Below, in pieces: positions 48,209-60,030 of a stretch of 64,000 nt of DNA. The stretch is from assembly GCA_963778895.1 (NCBI GenBank), contig CAVZVZ010000005.1, forward strand, positions 1,674,001-1,738,000, in the 5' to 3' direction. The DNA is from CAVZVZ01 sp963778895. Its GTDB lineage: Bacteria; Actinomycetota; Acidimicrobiia; Acidimicrobiales; Acidimicrobilacustridaceae. Every line of letters begins with the position of its first letter. Within the stretch, counting starts at the first letter, position 1. The notes beneath the pieces are model-generated. The model saw only the letters and a program-made list of their open reading frames with translations, ran no database searches and had not been told where the DNA came from. The position numbers and the translations under genes were made by a program.

Positions 48209-48985
48209 ATGTCCGACCACGGTGATCGTCCCGGTGACGACATCACCAACAGCCATCCGAGTGCCCGCCTACGCGCCGCGCCCACCGTCGACGAGAACGT
48301 GCCGCCCGTCCTGTCGGGCACGTTCCCCGGAGAGGCCGATCTCCCGTCGGGTGTGGTCGCGTTCGGCCCCGACATCGTCGACGAATCGGCGCTGCGACTC
48401 ATCGGCAACGTCGACGGCAAGCGTCTGCTCGAGCTCGGCGGGGGCTCGGGGCACAACGCCGTGACTCTGGCCCGACAAGGCGCACACGTCATCGTCGTCG
48501 ATCCCTCGCATCGGCGGCTCGAGCGCATCCGTGGGCGTTGCGACGACGAGGAAATACGGGTCGAACTGCACCAGAGCGACTTGGCCGAGCTGGCCTTCGT
48601 GCGCGCCGAGACGATCGATCTCGTCGTGAGCGTCCTCGCGCTCGGATCAGTTGCCGACCTCGACCGCGTGTACCGCCAGGTGCATCGAGTCCTCCGCCGC
48701 GAGTGCCCGTTCGTGTTCTCGTTGCCACACCCGGCCTTCGGCCTCACTCAAGGAGGCAGCTACTTCGATCACCTGCCGCGCTCGTGGCAGAGCGACGGCG
48801 CGTCCGGTGAGGAGATCCCTCGCACGATCAGCGAGATCTTCAGTGGGTTGATGCGCGCCAACTTCCGCGTGGACGCTCTGCTCGAGCCCCAACCGCCCGC
48901 CGCGCCGCGTAGCCCGTTCTGGGTGGATGCCATGTCCCGCGCGCCCGCGACGCTCATCGTTCGCGGGCGGAAGGTCGGGCTCTGA
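48209..48985 (+). CDS. Class I SAM-dependent methyltransferase
   Basis: 258 residues from ATG 48209. A ~60-residue N-terminal part is followed by motif I LLELGGGSGHNAVTLARQGA, VIVVDPSHRRLERI, DLVVSVLALGSVADLDRVYR and CPFVFSLPHPAF. The fold is Methyltransf_11-like. The substrate is unknown; EEIPRTISEIFSGLMRANF and FWVDAMSRAPATLIVRGRK at the end are shared with small-molecule methyltransferases. The frame is intact. It is divergent from DUF5318 (85 bp). Confidence 0.85.
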   Translation: MSDHGDRPGDDITNSHPSARLRAAPTVDENVPPVLSGTFPGEADLPSGVVAFGPDIVDESALRLIGNVDGKRLLELGGGSGHNAVTLARQGAHVIVVDPSHRRLERIRGRCDDEEIRVELHQSDLAELAFVRAETIDLVVSVLALGSVADLDRVYRQVHRVLRRECPFVFSLPHPAFGLTQGGSYFDHLPRSWQSDGASGEEIPRTISEIFSGLMRANFRVDALLEPQPPAAPRSPFWVDAMSRAPATLIVRGRKVGL

Positions 48986-49015
48986 CGCGAGATCCGACCG
49001 GCCAGAACCGACGGA

Positions 49016-49320
49016 TCAGTGGCGCACGTCCATCGCCCGATCGGTCGCGACGTCATCCAGATCGACGAGGCCGTCCAGGCGCTCACGAAGATCGATCACT
49101 TCCCCGTCGTCGGCATCCGGCTCGCGCCGCAGCCTGCACGATGACGACCACGCCGAGCAACGAGCGCGATGCTCGCGAAGACGAGCTCCAACAAGTCGAA
49201 GGTCTGCCGGTGTGCGATGTCGGAGTTGGTCATCTTGTCGCCGACCATCACCGCGATGGCCACCAACGACAGCACCAGGGCCACCAAGAGGAATCGCTTT
49301 TCGTGGTCTGTCGCTGCCAT
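49016..49320 (-). CDS. Small membrane protein (frame change near 49130)
   Basis: About 100 residues. The first frame gives EKRFLLVALVLSLVAIAVMV, then TNSDIAHRQTFDLLELVFAS, with two hydrophobic helices. After about 49130 another frame gives an acidic cytosolic tail PDADDGEVIDLRERLDGLVD and ends at 49016. One extra base joins them. No family is recognised. Confidence 0.45.
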
Positions 49321-49454
49321 CGGGACCTCCGGCCTAGTGGATGAACCGGGGCCGGGTTCGCTCTAGCTCCCCGCAGGCGCAGCGACCAGTTCCAACCTGC
49401 AGATCAACACTTCCCCGCTGAACACCCAGAGAGCGCTCAGCGCCACCGAGGGTA

Positions 49455-50227
49455 TCAGCGCGCTGCTGGACGCGCTCTGGCCACGAACACCGCCCAGCCC
49501 GATGTCGGGGTCGAGCGAGTCGGGCTCGGCCCGTAGCCCGCCCGGCGCTCGACGGTGAAGCCGACGTCCTGGAGCAGCTGCTCGACGTCCATCGGGTCGT
49601 ACAGCCGCAACACGTGGTGTTCATCGGTCCGGCGGTAGAGCCCCGCTCCTGTTCCATCCGCCGGCGGCGTGCGGCGGAACACGACGATGCGCCGGTCGAG
49701 GGTGTGGTCGTGCTCGTCGGCCGCCATGGCCAGCGACCAGTCCTCTCGGTCGTGGAACACCGTGCGGCGACTCGACGGACCGTGCCGTCCCGGGCATGGC
49801 CACGTCGAACACGAAGACCCCACCCGGCGCCAGCGCGGCCGCGACCCGTGCCGCAAGCGTGGCCAACGCCTCGAGGCCGGCCCGGGCATCGGTCGCGTAG
49901 TTGAGGACCTCGCCCACCGCCGTGACCGCGACCGCCGGGGGAATCTCGGCGTCGTGCACCGATCCGGTGATGATCTCGGCCAACGGTGCCTCGGCCCGAG
50001 CCAGCTCGACCATGTCCGGCGACAGGTCGACACCGATCACGTGATAGCCCGCCTCGGTCACGGCCCGAGCGAGGATGCCGGATCCGCAGCCCAAGTCGAC
50101 CACCGTCCCCGACGTGAGGCCACTACGCCGGAGCTCGTCGATGACGAGCTCGGCGGCCGTGTGGGCCAGATCACCGAACTCGCCGGTGGTGGATCGCCGC
50201 TTGATCCTCGCCGTAGAAATCAGTCAT
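49455..50227 (-). CDS. Class I SAM-dependent methyltransferase (frame changes near 50175 and 49795)
   Basis: About 255 residues. The true N-terminus is likely MTDFYGEDQAAIHHRR followed, in another frame, by FGDLAHTAAELVIDELRRSG. Motif I is VVDLGCGSGILARAVTEAGY, then VIGVDLSPDMVELARAEAPL and GGVFVFDVAMPG, and after a second frame change TVFHDREDWSLAMAADEHDH, VFRRTPPADGTGAG and LLQDVGFTVERRAGYG. The ATG at 50227 overlaps the last codons of pcnA in the same frame, so a stop between them has probably been lost to another error. Confidence 0.78.
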
Positions 50228-51613
50228 TTCGTCGCCGAGCGCGCTCGTCCACCACTCGTCGAGCAGACGGTAGGCCTCCTCCTTCGACAACGGTCCTTGA
50301 TCGAGCCTGAGCTCGAGCAAGAAGTCGAGCGCAGCTCCGACGTCGGGCCCAGGGGCGAGGTCGAGATGGGTCATGACCTCGTTGCCGTCGAGATCGGGAC
50401 GGAGCGCCGCGAGCTCCTCGCGGTCCTGCAAGTCGGCGATGCGCTCCTCGAGCTCGTCCATGCGACGCGCGAGCGTGCGGGCTTTGCGCTCGTTGCGCGT
50501 AGTGCAGTCGCAACGCGTCAACTCGATCAGTTCGTTCAACAGCGAGCCCGCATCACGCACGAACCTACGGACCGCGCTGTCGGTCCAGCCCATGCGGTAC
50601 GTGTGGAACCGCAAGTGGAGATACACGAGTCGGCTCACCACTTCGACGTCATCGTTCGAGTACTTCAAGGCGCGCATGCGATCGCGCGTCATGCGAGCCC
50701 CGACGACCTCGTGGTGGTGGAACGACACACCTTGGGGACCGATCGCCCGCGTCTTCGGCTTCCCCACGTCGTGGAAGAGCGCCGCGAGCCGCACGATGCG
50801 TTCGGGGGTGGTCTTGGCCACCACGGCGAAGGTGTGCGACAGCACGTCCTTGTGGCGGTGGATGGGATCCTGCTCGAGGCGCATCGCGGTCACCTCGGGC
50901 AGGAACTCGTCGATCAGCTCGGTCTCCACCAGGAACCACAGGCCGGCCGACGGATCGTCGACGACGAGCAGCTTGTCGAGCTCGTCCCGAATGCGCTCGG
51001 CCGACACGATCTCGAGGCGGGATCGCATGTGCACGACGGCGTCGATCAGCTCGGGATCTGGTTGCAAACCATAGCCGGCTATGAATCGAGCCGCTCGCAA
51101 CATCCTCAATGGGTCGTCGCCAAAGCTCTCCTCGGGCGAGAGTGGGGTGCGCAGCCGACCAGCGGCCAGATCTGCAGCACCGCCGAACGGATCGACCAGT
51201 TCCGGGTCCGGGAGCGATAGTGCCATGGCGTTGACCGTGAAGTCGCGTCTCGAAAGATCAGCCTCGACGGCATCGGCGAAGACGACTTCGGGTTTGCGCG
51301 AGTCCGGCGTGTACGCCTCGGCGCGGTGGGTCGTGATCTCGAAGTCCCAGGCGCCGCGCCGACACCCGATGGTGCCGAAGCGCTCGCCTTGGGTCCACAC
51401 CGCGTCGGCCCAGTCGGCCACGATCTTCTTCGTCTGCTCCGGGAGCGCGTCGGTCGTGAGGTCGATGTCGTGCACACCCGGTGGGAACTCGCGGCCCACC
51501 AAGAGGTCCCGGACGATCCCCCCGACCAGGTACAGGCGGTGGCCGGCGGCCGCGAATCGTTCGGCGAGAGGGCGCGCCTCATCGAGGACCGGGCGCAGAC
51601 GATCGGGAATCAT
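50228..51613 (-). CDS. pcnA: CCA tRNA nucleotidyltransferase / poly(A) polymerase family
   Basis: About 462 residues from ATG 51613. The class II head domain has LYLVGGIVRDLLVG and HDIDLTTDALPEQT (catalytic Asp pair), RRDFTVNAMALSLP and FGDDPLRMLRAARF. An HD-type insertion is HKDVLSHTFAVVA, RLAALFHDVGKPKTRA. The C-terminal tail is helical. It adds CCA to tRNA. In Mycobacterium the orthologue begins the pcnA to parA block, matching this window. The open frame continues without stop into the next gene, so the end near 50228 is inferred. Confidence 0.93.
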
Positions 51614-51623
51614 GACGGCCCGA

Positions 51624-52637
<1,014 letters not shown>

Positions 52638-52729
52638 CCGGCGGAGGCTACAAGGCCTCGCCCGGTGCGGATCCGGCGAACCGGCCGGGTGAGCGCAGGT
52701 CACCGCCCTATCCTCGACGGCGTTCGCCT

Positions 52730-53477
52730 ATGCGAAAGCTCGACATCGTCCAATGGGGCTCGGACCGCCTGCGGGTCGGCACGTGGCGCGGCGACGCCGC
52801 GGTGGCTCAGATCGTCCCCGCGCCGGGTCAACTGCCGCGTGTCGCCACCATCGATCGGTGCATCGACGAGTTGGCCGCCCGGGGCTATCGCGTCCGCGCT
52901 GACGAGCGCCCTCACCTACGGCGAACAGCAGCCCTTCCTCGACGCTGGTTTCGAGGTGCACGAACGCCTACACCTGCTGCGTCACGACCTTCGAGGCCTG
53001 CCGCCGGTCGCGCCGCGCCCGCCGGCCGTGCCGGTGCGCCGCGGGCGGCGACGAGATCGGGCGGGTGCGTTACGGGTGGACGGGGCCGCGTTCTCACCGT
53101 TCTGGCGCTTCGACGAACGCGGGCTCGACGACGCTCGCGCCGCGACGCCGAGCGCACGGTTCCGCGTTGTCGACGGCATCGGTGGAGGCGATGACGGACG
53201 TGTCGTCGGGTACGCCATCACCGGGCGCGCCGGTTCGATCGGCTACTTGCAACGACTCGCGGTGCTGCCCGACCACCAGCGACGCGGCATCGGCCACGCG
53301 TTGGTGATGGACGGCTTGCTGTGGGCGCGCCGCCGAGGGTCCACGTCGGTGCTGGTCAACACGCAGGAGACGAACGAGGCCGCAGTGCGCCTCTACGAAC
53401 GCATGGGGTTCCGGCGCGAGGCCTACGGCCTCGCCGTGCTCGAGCGCCCGCTGCGCGGTCTCGAGGAAACCGCGTGA
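52730..53477 (+). CDS. GNAT family N-acetyltransferase (frame change near 52900)
   Basis: About 248 residues. The first ~55 residues (KLDIVQWGSDRLRVGTWRGD) form an N-terminal extension in one frame. The rest continues in another as TYGEQQPFLDAGFEVHERLH, VGYAITGRAGSIGYLQRLAV and the acetyl-CoA site DHQRRGIGHALVMDGL, ending RLYERMGFRREAYGLAVLE. It fits RimI-like enzymes with an extra N-terminal module. It overlaps the DUF6049 gene as GTGA and is divergent from an HDAC-like deacetylase. Confidence 0.82.
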
Positions 53478-55607
53478 GGGCACCGCGACGCACGCGCTCG
53501 GACGCGAGCAGGTGCGGTGGTGGGCCTGCTGCTCATCGTGGGCTCGCTCGCGACGCTGCCGGCCCGAGCCCAGAACGCCGGGAACAACGAGACCCAACAG
53601 AGCAGCGCGCATCTCCGCTTGCTCGACCAGAGCGCGTGGGTCGGCCCGAACGGCAACTTCGATCTCCGGTTGGCGGTCGACGGGGCACCGGAAGGAGCGC
53701 AGCTCGCGCTGCAGGTGTACCGCTCCGTCGGCAGCCGCACGGCCTTCGCCGACAGCATCAACGGCGAGAACCTCGGCCCCACGCTGCGGCCGCTCCCACC
53801 GGTCCTGCCCGTCGACGCGCTGCCGCGCGCATCCGACGGTTCGATCCCACTCACGTTCCCGGTGACCACGTCGAACCCACCCCCGCTCGGCATCCGCGTC
53901 GACGGTCAAGGTGTCTTCCCGGTCCTCGTGAGCCTGCTGGACGCCAACGACGACGAGCTCGACCATTTCGTGACTCACCTCGTTCGGCTACCCCCGGCCG
54001 ACACGGCGGCGCGACCGCTCGCGTTCTCGCTCGTGGTCCCCTTCGCCGGACCGCCCGGGTTCCAACCCGACGGCCAAGCCCGCATATCCAGAGGCCGACG
54101 CGACGCGGCTGGGCGCGGCCGCCCGCGGTGTGGCGGGAAACCCGACTGTCCCGCTCGTGCTCGACCCCGTGCCGGAGACCATCGATTCGATCTACAACAC
54201 GGGCGAGGCGGGTACGAGTCTGGTGTCGTCGCTGTCGCAGGCTCTCAACGGACGACAGGTGCTCGGCGACTCGTACGTGCCCCTCGACCTCGGCTCGTGG
54301 GTCGCCTCGAGCGACCCGACAGCGGCCGACGAGCTCACCCGCCAAGCCACCACCGGCAATGACAGCCTCGGCGCGCTGCTCGGCACTCGGCCCGACCGAC
54401 GCACCACGGTCGTCGATCGCAGTGACACACCCGAAGCGCTCACCCGGCTGAACGAAGTCGGCGTGGACCAGCTCGTGATCCCCGAAGATCAACTCGGCCC
54501 GCTGTCGGGCCAAGCCGCGCAGGTCACCTTCACCCAACGGTTCGATGTGGTGAACAGCGAGGGGCGAGCCATGCACGCCGTGATGGCCGACGCCGCCCTG
54601 GCCGACCGGCTGACCGCCACCGACGACCCGGTCTTGAACGCCCACCTGGTCATCGCCGATCTCGCCACGCTGTTCTTCGATCGTCCGAACACTGCGCGGG
54701 GCGCGGTGCTCGCCGTACCCGGTGACCTCGACGTGCCGGAGGAGACCTACGACGCGCTGCTCACGTCACTCGCCCGACCGAGCGTGGAGGCCGGCAACGC
54801 AGCGGGCGGTCACCAGATCATCGCCGCGATGACGCTCGACGACCTGTTCGACGCGACGCAGGCTGCGACGACCTCGCGCAATGCCACGTTGGTGCGGCCG
54901 TACACCGCGGACGCGCCCGCCGGGCTCGGATCGCTGCTCGACGATGTGCGTTCCACGCGGGCGCGCATCTCCTCGTTCGCGACCATCGTCGCCAGCTCGG
55001 ACGCCGGCAAGACCCGTATCCCTCCGCTCGATCGTCAGGTCCTCATCGCCGAGTCGGCCCGGCTCGACGACGACACGCGCCGGGCCTACCTCGACGGCGT
55101 GGGTGCCTCGATCGACGGACAGCTGAGCGGCATCGTGACCCCAGCCGACCAGCGCGTCACGCTCACCGACCGATCGCGGCGACATCCCACTCACCATCGA
55201 GAACCAACTCGACTACCCCGTCGACGTGAAGATCGTGCTCACCAGCGCGAAGCTCGACTTCCCCGACGGCAACGTCCGCACCGTGACCCTCCCCCCGGCG
55301 ACACCCACGCAGGTCGACGTCTCGGTCGAGGCCAAGGCTTCCGGCGCCTTCCCCCTCGACGTCACGGTCCAATCACCCGACGGCTCGATCTCACTCGGGT
55401 CCGCCCGCTACACCGTGCGCTCCACAGCCATCTCCGGCGTCGGGCTGTTCCTGTCGATCGGCGCCGGGGCTGTTCCTGTTGCTGTGGTGGGCCCGCCACT
55501 TGCGCAGCATCCGACGAGACCGCCGCTTGGTTTCGACCACCCACCCGAGCATGCGCAACGCGACCGCCTCGGTCGACGCGGACGAGCCCGCACCGACCCC
55601 GTCCTGA
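53474..55607 (+). CDS. DUF6049 family cell-envelope protein (several frame changes)
   Basis: About 710 residues. GTG 53474 overlaps the GNAT stop. After a frame change near 53510 the signal segment is VVGLLLIVGSLATLPARAQ. Then SAHLRLLDQSAWVGPNGNFD, PVLVSLLDANDDELDHFVTH, and after changes near 54095 and 55180, NPTVPLVLDPVPETIDSIYN, DRQVLIAESARLDDDTRRAY, and a C-terminal helix plus basic tail (LRSIRRDRRLVSTTHPS). The orthologue Rv3909 lies at the same place in Mycobacterium. The topology is extracellular with one C-terminal membrane anchor. Function is unknown. Confidence 0.8.
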
Positions 55608-55635
55608 GTCGTCCGCACCACTACGCTCGCTGGCC

Positions 55636-56476
55636 ATGGCCGGAGTACGCATCGTCACCGACAGCGCCAGCGACCTCAGCGTCGACGACGCCACCACGTA
55701 CGGGATCGAGGTGGTACCGCTCACGATCCGGTTCGGGTCCGAGGAGTTCGTCGATCGCGAGCAGCTGAGCGTCAGCGACTTCTACCGGCGTATGGCCGCG
55801 TCGAGCGCGCTCCCCGAAACCGCGGCACCGTCGCCCGGCGCGTTCGAGGAGGCGTTCCGCAAGGCGGCCGCCGACGGGGCCGACGCGGTGGTGTGCATCA
55901 ACCTGTCGAGCGAGCTCTCGGCGACGATGCAGTCCGCACAGAACGCGGCCAAAGCCGTCGCAGGTGACATCGACGTCCGCGTGATCGATTCGAAGTCGAT
56001 CACGGCCGGGCTCGGCGACCCAGGTCATCGAGGCCGCGAAGCTGGCCCGCGACGGCGCGCGCCGTCGACGCGGTCGTCACGCGGGTCGACGAACTGGTCG
56101 CAGGCACGATGATCTACGGCGCGCTCGACACGCTCGAGAACCTCGTCAAGGGCGGGCGCATCGGCAAAGCCCAATCGATGCTCGGTTCCATGCTGTCGAT
56201 CAAGCCGATCATTCGCATCGAAGACGGTGCCGTGCACGAAGCGGCCAAACAGCGCACGCGCCGCAAGTCGCTCGAGTGGCTGCGCGACACGCTGTATGCC
56301 GAGGACAACGTCCAAGCACTCTGACGGTGGCCCACGGCGAAGCTCCCGACATCGACGACTTCCTCGACCTCATCGCCGACCGCTACCCACGCGACCAGGT
56401 CAAGGTCGGCAACATCGGCGCCGTGATCGGTACGCACGGCGGGCCGCGGATCATCGGGATCTGCTACGTGAAGTAG
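55636..56476 (+). CDS. DegV family fatty acid-binding protein (frame changes near 56020-56090 and 56320)
   Basis: About 278 residues. It begins VRIVTDSASDLSVDDATTYG, IEVVPLTIRFGSEEF and DFYRRMAASSALPETAAPSP, and includes VVCINLSSELSATMQSAQNA. After insertions near 56020 and 56070-56092 it gives QVIEAAKLARDGA and GALDTLENLVKGGRIGKAQS, SMLSIKPIIRIEDG. After 56320 it continues RYPRDQVKVGNIGAVIGTHG and ends GPRIIGICYVK. DegV proteins bind fatty acids, possibly for FakA-type kinases. Here it sits between DUF6049 and the kinase, where MurJ lies in mycobacteria. Confidence 0.85.
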
Positions 56477-56510
56477 CGCATCCGCGCCGCACCACTACGG
56501 TTGGTCCGCT

Positions 56511-58112
56511 GTGCCTGACCTGCCCACACCCGATGCCACGGCGCCCGTCCGGCCCCACGCCCACCCGGGTCACGTGGTCGCCGGTCGCTACGAGCTGGTT
56601 CGCCTGATCGCCAGCGGCGGTATGGCCGAGGTGTGGGAAGCACGCGACCAAGTCCTGGGCCGCGAGGTGGCAGTGAAGCTGCTGCACCGCCACCTCGCCG
56701 ACAACGCCACTTTCACCCAGCGGTTCCGAGCCGAGGCGATCGCCGCGGCACGTCTGCACCACACCTCGATCGTGTCCATCTACGACACCTGTAGCGACGA
56801 CGGGTACGAAGCCATCGTGATGGAGCTCGTCCGGGGGCGAACGCTACGCGACTACCTCGACGAACGTCATCAGCTCGCGCCAGACGAAGTCGTACAGATC
56901 GGCGCCGACGTCGCCGACGCGCTGTCGGCAGCCCATCAGGCGCGAATCATCCACCGCGACATAAAGCCGGCAAATATCCTTCTGTGCGACGACGCTCGGG
57001 TGATGGTCACCGACTTCGGCATCGCGAAGGTTCGCGACGACACAGACCTCACGAGTACGGGCACGATGCTCGGCACCGTGAAGTACCTCGCGCCCGAACA
57101 GGTCGAGTCACGACCGGTCGACGCGCGCACCGACGTGTACGCCCTCGGCGTCGTGTTGTACGAGACATTGGTCGGACGACCGCCCTTCGTCGGCGACACG
57201 GCCGCCGCGACCGCACTCGCCCGCCTCCATCAGACGCCCCCGTCGCCGCGTAGCTACCGCAGCGACGTGCCTCCCGCGCTCGACGCCGTGGTGATGCGCG
57301 CGCTCGCGCGCGATCCGAACCAGCGCTTCGCCTCTGCATCAGAGCTACGGGCTGCGATCCTCGCGCCGGCCGCCAGCACCTCGCCGACCGCGGCTCCCGT
57401 GGTCACGGGCGCCGACGTCACGACGATCACAGCGCAGCCAGCCGCGACGATCACCGCGCAGCCGGCCGCCGACCCCACCACCTGGGGGCCGCCGCCCCCG
57501 CGACCGGCGTCGCACCGCGAGCCGCACGACCCCGCCCCCGCGCCGGCGCGCCCGCGGGACTGGCTGCTCCCGGCCCTGCTCGTACTGCTCATCGGCGGGT
57601 CGATCGGCCTGGCCGTCGCGCTGGTAGCCCGTACGCAATCGTCGGGAACACCGAGCGCGACCGACGGCAACCCGGGAGGCACCGCCGCCATCAGTACGCT
57701 CGCGGCCTTCGATCCACTCGGGCGACGGGCAGGAGCACGACAGACGAAGCTCGCCTCGCGGCAGACGGCAAGCCGAACACCGCGTGGCACACCGAGACGT
57801 ATGCGTCGCGCGACTTCGGCGGCGCCAAATCCGGAGTGGGTCTGGTGATCACGTTGGACCGCAGCTTCGCGATTGGGTCAGTTGCACGTGACCTCTCCCA
57901 CCCAAGGTTGGGCCGCCGACGTGTACGTGGCCGACACGGCGCCATCGACCCTCGACGGTTGGGGTGCGCCCGTCGCGTCAGCCTCTGACATCGGCGGCGA
58001 CGCCACATTCGATCTGCACGGGACCACCGGTCGCGTGGTCCTGTTGTGGATCACCGCGCTCGGTGACCCGCCCTATCGCGCTCAGATCGACGAACTGTCG
58101 ATCGCGACCTGA
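56511..58112 (+). CDS. Ser/Thr protein kinase with extracellular discoidin-like domain (frame changes near 57720 and 57870)
   Basis: GTG 56511; ~530 residues after joining. The kinase domain is complete: glycine loop SGGMAEVW, Lys56 in VAVKLL, HRDIKPAN with Asp150, and DFG at 168-170. A Pro/Ala-rich linker precedes one membrane helix at residues 351-373, then the extracellular domain continues across two insertions with ADGKPNTAWHTETYASRDFG, GVGLVITLD, QLHVTSPTQGWAADVYVAD and PPYRAQIDELSIAT, like F5/8-type modules. In Mycobacterium this pseudokinase and F5/8 module is fused to MurJ; here it stands alone and the catalytic residues are kept. Confidence 0.87.
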
Positions 58113-58123
58113 GCGGTCGACAC

Positions 58124-58694
58124 ATGAGCTCCGACCCTGAGCTCGTCGCCGCCGCGCAGGCCGGTGACACCGCGGCGCTCGACACGCTGCTGCGCCGCCA
58201 CTACGACCGAGTGCACGCGCTCTGCCGGCGGCTGGCCGGCAATGAGAGCGACGCGCTCGACGCTACCCAGGAGGCGTTGCTCGCCGTGGTACGCGGCTTG
58301 CCTCGCTTCGACGGACGCGCCGCGTTCACGACCTGGCTCTACCGCGTGGCCACGAACGCTTGCCTCGACGAGCTGCGCCGCCGGCGACGTCGCCCCGAGC
58401 CACGGACGGTCGACGACGAGCACGAGGACGTCACCGCATCCGGCCCGCCGACCTTCGATCAGTCGATCGCTGATCGTCTGGCCATCGACGAGGCCTTGGC
58501 CGGCCTGGCCGAGGACTTTCGGGTCGCGGTCGTGCTGCGGGACGTCGTCGGGCCTCGACTACGCGGAGATCGCGACGGCTCTCGACGTGCCGCCGGGAAC
58601 CGTTCGCTCGCGAATCGCACGGGGGCGCGCCGAGCTGGCGCGACGACTCGGGAACCCGAGCGAGGACACCAGCGTCGGAAGGGAAGTGCCATGA
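58124..58694 (+). CDS. sigM: SigM-like ECF sigma factor (frame change near 58553)
   Basis: About 189 residues. ATG 58124. Region 2 is LVAAAQAGDTAALDTLLRRH...DALDATQEALLAVVRGL and FTTWLYRVATNACLDELRRR. Region 4 continues after one extra C (58553-58554) as GLDYAEIATALDVPPGTVRS, RIARGRAELARRLG. It lies between the kinase and an anti-sigma gene, whose ATG overlaps its stop (ATGA). This is the same position as sigM (Rv3911) in mycobacteria. It likely responds to envelope stress or controls envelope genes. Confidence 0.87.
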
Positions 58695-59473
58695 CTGATC
58701 CGCGACCACCCGACGAAGACGAACTCGTGTCCCGTGTCCTCGACGGTGACGCGACCGCGGACGAACGCGCGCGCGTTGCTCGAGACCCACGGCTCCAGGC
58801 CCGCGTTCGAGACTTCGAACGGGTGCAGACCGCGCTCGCAGACGTCGAACCAGCGTCCGCGGCGGTCCGAGACGACGCCATCGCCGCCGCAATGGCCGAA
58901 GTGGCCCCCGTCGCGGCGACCGACGATCGGGTCCGCTCTGACCTGCTCGCCTACACCCGGGGGCGCCGACGCCGCCGCATCGCCACGGTCGTCGCCGTGG
59001 CGGCCGCGCTGCTGATCGGCGTACCACTGCTCGCCATTGCTCTCACCGGCCGCGGCACCGAGCAGAAATCAGCGTCCACGGCCGGCGACGCGGTGGCGGC
59101 CCAGGCTCCGGGCGAGACCTTGGGTCCGCAGACCGGCGGCCACCTCCAGGAACTGGGCGCCATCGGCTCCGAGGAGGAGCTCCGTGCGGCTCTCGTTCCT
59201 GTGCTCGGACCGTCGAACGCCGATGCGGCCACGCGTCTGCAAGCATCCGCGGGCACGCTGCCGTCCGTCCCGCTCGAGCCCGTCCCCGCCGACAAGGCGA
59301 TCGACTGCGTCGACCTGGAGCTGACACGCGACGGGTTTGCTGTCGCCTCCTACGCCGCCCATGCCACCTGGCAGGGGGAGTCGGCCGTCGTCGCGGTGTT
59401 CGACATTCCTTCGACGCCCGTCGTCGTCGTGATGCGCGACGACTGCACGGTCGTCGCCCGCTTCCCCGGCTGA
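58691..59473 (+). CDS. Membrane-bound anti-sigma factor partner of the SigM-like protein
   Basis: 260 residues, intact. The cytosolic N-terminus (DELVSRVLDGDATADERARV, QARVRDFERVQTALADVEPA) lacks the HxxxCxxC zinc motif. One membrane helix lies at residues 97-118. An extracellular part of ~140 residues contains LQELGAIGSEEELRAALVPV, AIDCVDLELTRDG and VVMRDDCTVVARFPG, with two cysteines that may pair. Translational coupling to the sigma gene and synteny with Rv3912 support the anti-sigma role. Confidence 0.82.
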   Translation: MTDPRPPDEDELVSRVLDGDATADERARVARDPRLQARVRDFERVQTALADVEPASAAVRDDAIAAAMAEVAPVAATDDRVRSDLLAYTRGRRRRRIATVVAVAAALLIGVPLLAIALTGRGTEQKSASTAGDAVAAQAPGETLGPQTGGHLQELGAIGSEEELRAALVPVLGPSNADAATRLQASAGTLPSVPLEPVPADKAIDCVDLELTRDGFAVASYAAHATWQGESAVVAVFDIPSTPVVVVMRDDCTVVARFPG

Positions 59474-59520
59474 CAGGCGCCCGTCTCAGGCCCAAAGCCG
59501 CCCCACTAGGATCCCCCGCC

Positions 59521-59943
59521 ATGACCATCCCGGGCGATCCCGCCGCGCCAGAGCACGAGGAGCTGGGACCCACCGCTTCGGCAACCACGCCGGTCCGCCC
59601 ACCAGCGCTCGACGTCGAGATCGTGCCTCCCGCTCCCAGCACGAGCGATTGGCCGGCCCAGGCGACCGACACCATCGTCAACCTGGTCGATCAAGTGCGG
59701 GCCAAGACCACGGGCCCGGCCATCACGGTGGCGCGCGGGCTCGTCTTCGGGGTCATCGTCGGGGTGCTCGGGCTGATGGCCGGAGTCCTGCTCGTCATCT
59801 TCGCCATGCGCCTCACGACCGAGGTGCTCGACCTGATCTGGGACGGCGCCGGGGTGTGGCTCACCTATCTGCTCTACGGCCTGCTGTTCACCGCCGTCGG
59901 CGCCGTCATCTTCGGCAAGCGCCACGTGCGAGGTCTCGACTGA
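59521..59943 (+). CDS. Two-helix membrane protein of unknown function
   Basis: 140 residues, intact. The N-terminal ~60 residues are acidic and proline-rich. Two hydrophobic helices lie at about residues 73-98 (RGLVFGVIVGVLGLMAGVLL) and 108-130 (GVWLTYLLYGLLFTAVGAVI). The C-terminal end is basic (FGKRHVRGLD). A phage-holin-like or Rv-type envelope accessory role is possible but not supported by a known motif. It stands between the anti-sigma gene and trxB and is co-directional. Confidence 0.6.
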   Translation: MTIPGDPAAPEHEELGPTASATTPVRPPALDVEIVPPAPSTSDWPAQATDTIVNLVDQVRAKTTGPAITVARGLVFGVIVGVLGLMAGVLLVIFAMRLTTEVLDLIWDGAGVWLTYLLYGLLFTAVGAVIFGKRHVRGLD

Positions 59944-60030
59944 TACCCCCGGGGGAATGCCGACGGTGCTCGGCCCGTTCTTGCACACAACCGGTTCCCC
60001 GTCCGGGGAACACGCGAAACCGAGGATTTG

